Shown: positions 6,969 through 8,970 of the stretch, one piece after another
Layout: each line of letters opens with the position of its first letter
How positions within the stretch are numbered: the stretch's first letter is position 1
Assembly: GCA_015904075.1 (NCBI GenBank)
Contig: JABMDH010000054.1
Coordinates: 1 to 8,970, forward strand
Reading direction: 5' to 3'
Length of the DNA stretch: 8,970 nucleotides
Source of the DNA: Nitrospira sp.
GTDB taxonomy: Bacteria; Nitrospirota; Nitrospiria; Nitrospirales; Nitrospiraceae
The notes under the pieces: generated by a model
The model's database searches: none
What the model was told of the DNA's origin: nothing
Seen by the model: only the letters and a program-made list of their open reading frames with translations
Program-made: the position numbers and the translations under genes

Positions 6969-6974
6969 ATTATA
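6969..6974 (-). promoter_or_regulatory. -10 element upstream of the DUF433-DUF5615 operon
   Basis: On the minus strand this is a perfect TATAAT, placing the transcript start near 6962, about 32 nt before the DUF433 ATG. No good -35 hexamer is found at 16-18 bp, so the promoter is probably weak or depends on a regulator. The TATAAT is part of an AT-rich patch (AATCAATTATAC on the plus strand). Confidence 0.4.
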
Positions 6975-7058
6975 CGGACCGGAATTGAGGCCACATCTTC
7001 ATGCGGGCCTCGGATCTGCAGCCGCTCCTTCAGGGATGTGCGATACAATCCGGAGTAC

Positions 7059-7087
7059 TCAACGGTTCCTGAAACCTTTTTCTGCCC
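7059..7087. repeat. Direct repeat 2, right of the toxin-antitoxin-like pair
   Basis: A 29-bp near-copy of 6241-6268 in the same orientation, differing by G to A in the palindrome (GGTTCCTGAAACC) and one extra T in the T-run. Its right edge is the exact left edge of the terC-gene fragment. The repeats bracket 790 bp that contain both genes of the pair and its -10 element. Confidence 0.7.
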
Positions 7088-7168
7088 CCAAGGAGAACAC
7101 GACATCAATCACCGTAATCTGGAAGATCACCGCAGAAAAGCTGGTAGCCTCCGCAATGGCAGCGGCAT
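7088..7168 (-). pseudogene. terC-family gene fragment (28 codons)
   Basis: These 81 bp align without gaps to 5668-5748 of the intact terC-family gene, with roughly 12 mismatches. Translated on the minus strand they give AEATSFSAVIFQITVIDVVFSL, against AEASFSAVIFQIMLIDVVFSL-type sequence in the intact gene (residues 116-143). Homology ends sharply on both sides: at direct repeat 2 on one side and in unrelated sequence on the other. It is too short to be functional. It is probably debris from a second, deleted terC copy or a captured duplicate; several changes alter the amino acid, consistent with loss of constraint or with a different paralogue as source. Confidence 0.75.
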
Positions 7169-7195
7169 GAGGGTCAATCGTCGATACGTAGCCAT

Positions 7196-7241
7196 GTGCA
7201 ACTCCTTGGTTCCTGGAGTCCCCAGGATACTGGTGTTGCAC
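7196..7241. repeat. Nested inverted repeat
   Basis: GTGCAAC-T-CC (7196-7205) pairs with GG-T-GTTGCAC (7232-7241), giving nine pairs with one mismatch. Enclosed within it is a second stem, CCTGG (7212-7216) with CCAGG (7222-7226). The 46-bp structure lies between the terC fragment and the probable IS110 left end. It could be a small RNA structure, a terminator without a T-run, or an IS-end feature; the role is unknown. Confidence 0.4.
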
Positions 7242-7331
7242 TAGCATCTTGAACCCACACAGGAACCATATTCTTAGATTGGCGTTAGACCAAGAACGAA
7301 ATGGTTCCTTGTATCTCTCCGTTTGTGGCAC

Positions 7332-8442
<1,111 letters not shown>

Positions 8443-8489
8443 AGCTCAAGACAGTTGCTGACACCGTTATCCCTCGTTCCCCTCACCAA

Positions 8490-8970
8490 TTACTTCACTC
8501 CACTTGTATTGACCTGTCCCGTGTTCACCGATCCAATCGGGAAATTCGCAATGCCCATTTCGTTCAGTAGCTGAACAACATACTCTTCCGCCTTTTTCTT
8601 TCGTTCTTCCTTAGTCCCCCTGAGCTCATTAAAATAATCTTCCCACTTTCCATTGTAGTCATCCTTTACATGCACCCCATCCTTGCCAATATGCTTTTTG
8701 ATTGGAAGCTGCATCACGTAATCGTCCACATCAATACCGATCGCCTTGAATTGGGAATAGAATTTCTGAGGGAACACATGATGAAGATGCGTACGCACAT
8801 CGGCTCTCGTTTTGACTATTTCAGCCTTCTGTTGTTTCTCCGGCTTCACAGCGGCTAGAGAAGATGATTCCGATTGCTTTTCGCCTTCTATTGATTCCGG
8901 TTTCACAACCTCGGACACTAAACCGATGTAATCCGGCTTTCCCTCCCCATCCTTGGGCTTTGAATAGCAG
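8490..8970 (-). CDS. Putative polymorphic-toxin C-terminal domain, HNH-like (LHH/DUF2380-type); 5' end outside window
   Basis: The frame is open to the window edge (159 visible residues, beginning CYSKPKDGEGKPDYIG), so the GTG at 8916-8918 is probably not the start. After a Lys/Glu/Ser-rich linker comes THLHHVFPQKFYSQFKAIGI (about 60-79 of the visible part), then DVDDYVMQLPIKKHIGKDG and VHVKDDYNGKWEDYFNELRG. The pattern of a paired His before FPQ, GID, a later H, then GVH and W..YF resembles HNH-like nuclease toxin tips and SitA/DUF2380-type domains of contact-dependent or secreted toxins. Nuclease function is inferred. The visible N-terminal part could be the end of a larger delivery protein, but no RHS core motif is in view. 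The gene is visibly AT-richer than the rest of the window, a sign of transfer. No immunity gene follows; the IS110 element begins 47 bp beyond the stop. Confidence 0.55.
   Translation of the reverse strand, partial: CYSKPKDGEGKPDYIGLVSEVVKPESIEGEKQSESSSLAAVKPEKQQKAEIVKTRADVRTHLHHVFPQKFYSQFKAIGIDVDDYVMQLPIKKHIGKDGVHVKDDYNGKWEDYFNELRGTKEERKKKAEEYVVQLLNEMGIANFPIGSVNTGQVNTSGVK

Overview
The window looks like chromosomal DNA from a Nitrospira-type bacterium (phylum Nitrospirota). This is inferred from a moderately high GC content and from the pairing of an NtrY/NtrX-type two-component system with a DUF1844 protein whose style I associate with that genus; no rRNA or tRNA is present to confirm it. 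From the left edge to about 6.9 kb every credible gene is on the minus strand. The right third is a mosaic of a toxin-antitoxin-like pair, gene debris, an insertion sequence and the end of a possible polymorphic toxin.

Region 1 (1-4786) carries a response regulator (ntrX-like, cut by the window edge), preceded on the minus strand by a full-length membrane histidine kinase (ntrY-like, 777 aa). Directly upstream lies a second, 3'-truncated copy of the same kinase (610 aa). The two copies are the arms of one tandem duplication with a period of about 1.92 kb (units about 941-2865 and 2863-4786), sharing CGG at all three boundaries. The unit contains the ntrY promoter flank plus the first 595 codons, so the upstream copy lacks the second half of the dimerisation domain and the whole ATPase domain. 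The copies differ mostly at silent positions, so the truncated protein may be maintained rather than decaying.

Region 2 (4793-6094) holds a DUF1844 protein and a TerC-family integral membrane protein, both on the minus strand and probably housekeeping genes.

Region 3 (6095-7498) is an accessory patch. A DUF433 gene and a DUF5615 PIN-like gene abut with no intervening base and form a probable toxin-antitoxin operon. The pair is bracketed by two near-identical 28-29 bp direct repeats containing a GGTTCC/GGAACC palindrome. Next to the right-hand repeat is an orphan 81 bp fragment of a terC gene. The rest is non-coding and contains several inverted repeats.

Region 4 (about 7332-8970) contains an IS110-family recombinase gene on the plus strand, broken by a one-base deletion near its 3' end. 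It is preceded by a structured non-coding stretch that is a good candidate for the bridge RNA of this family. Convergent with it is the C-terminal part of an AT-richer gene that looks like an HNH-like (LHH/DUF2380-type) toxin domain. The place downstream where an immunity gene would be expected is occupied by the IS element.
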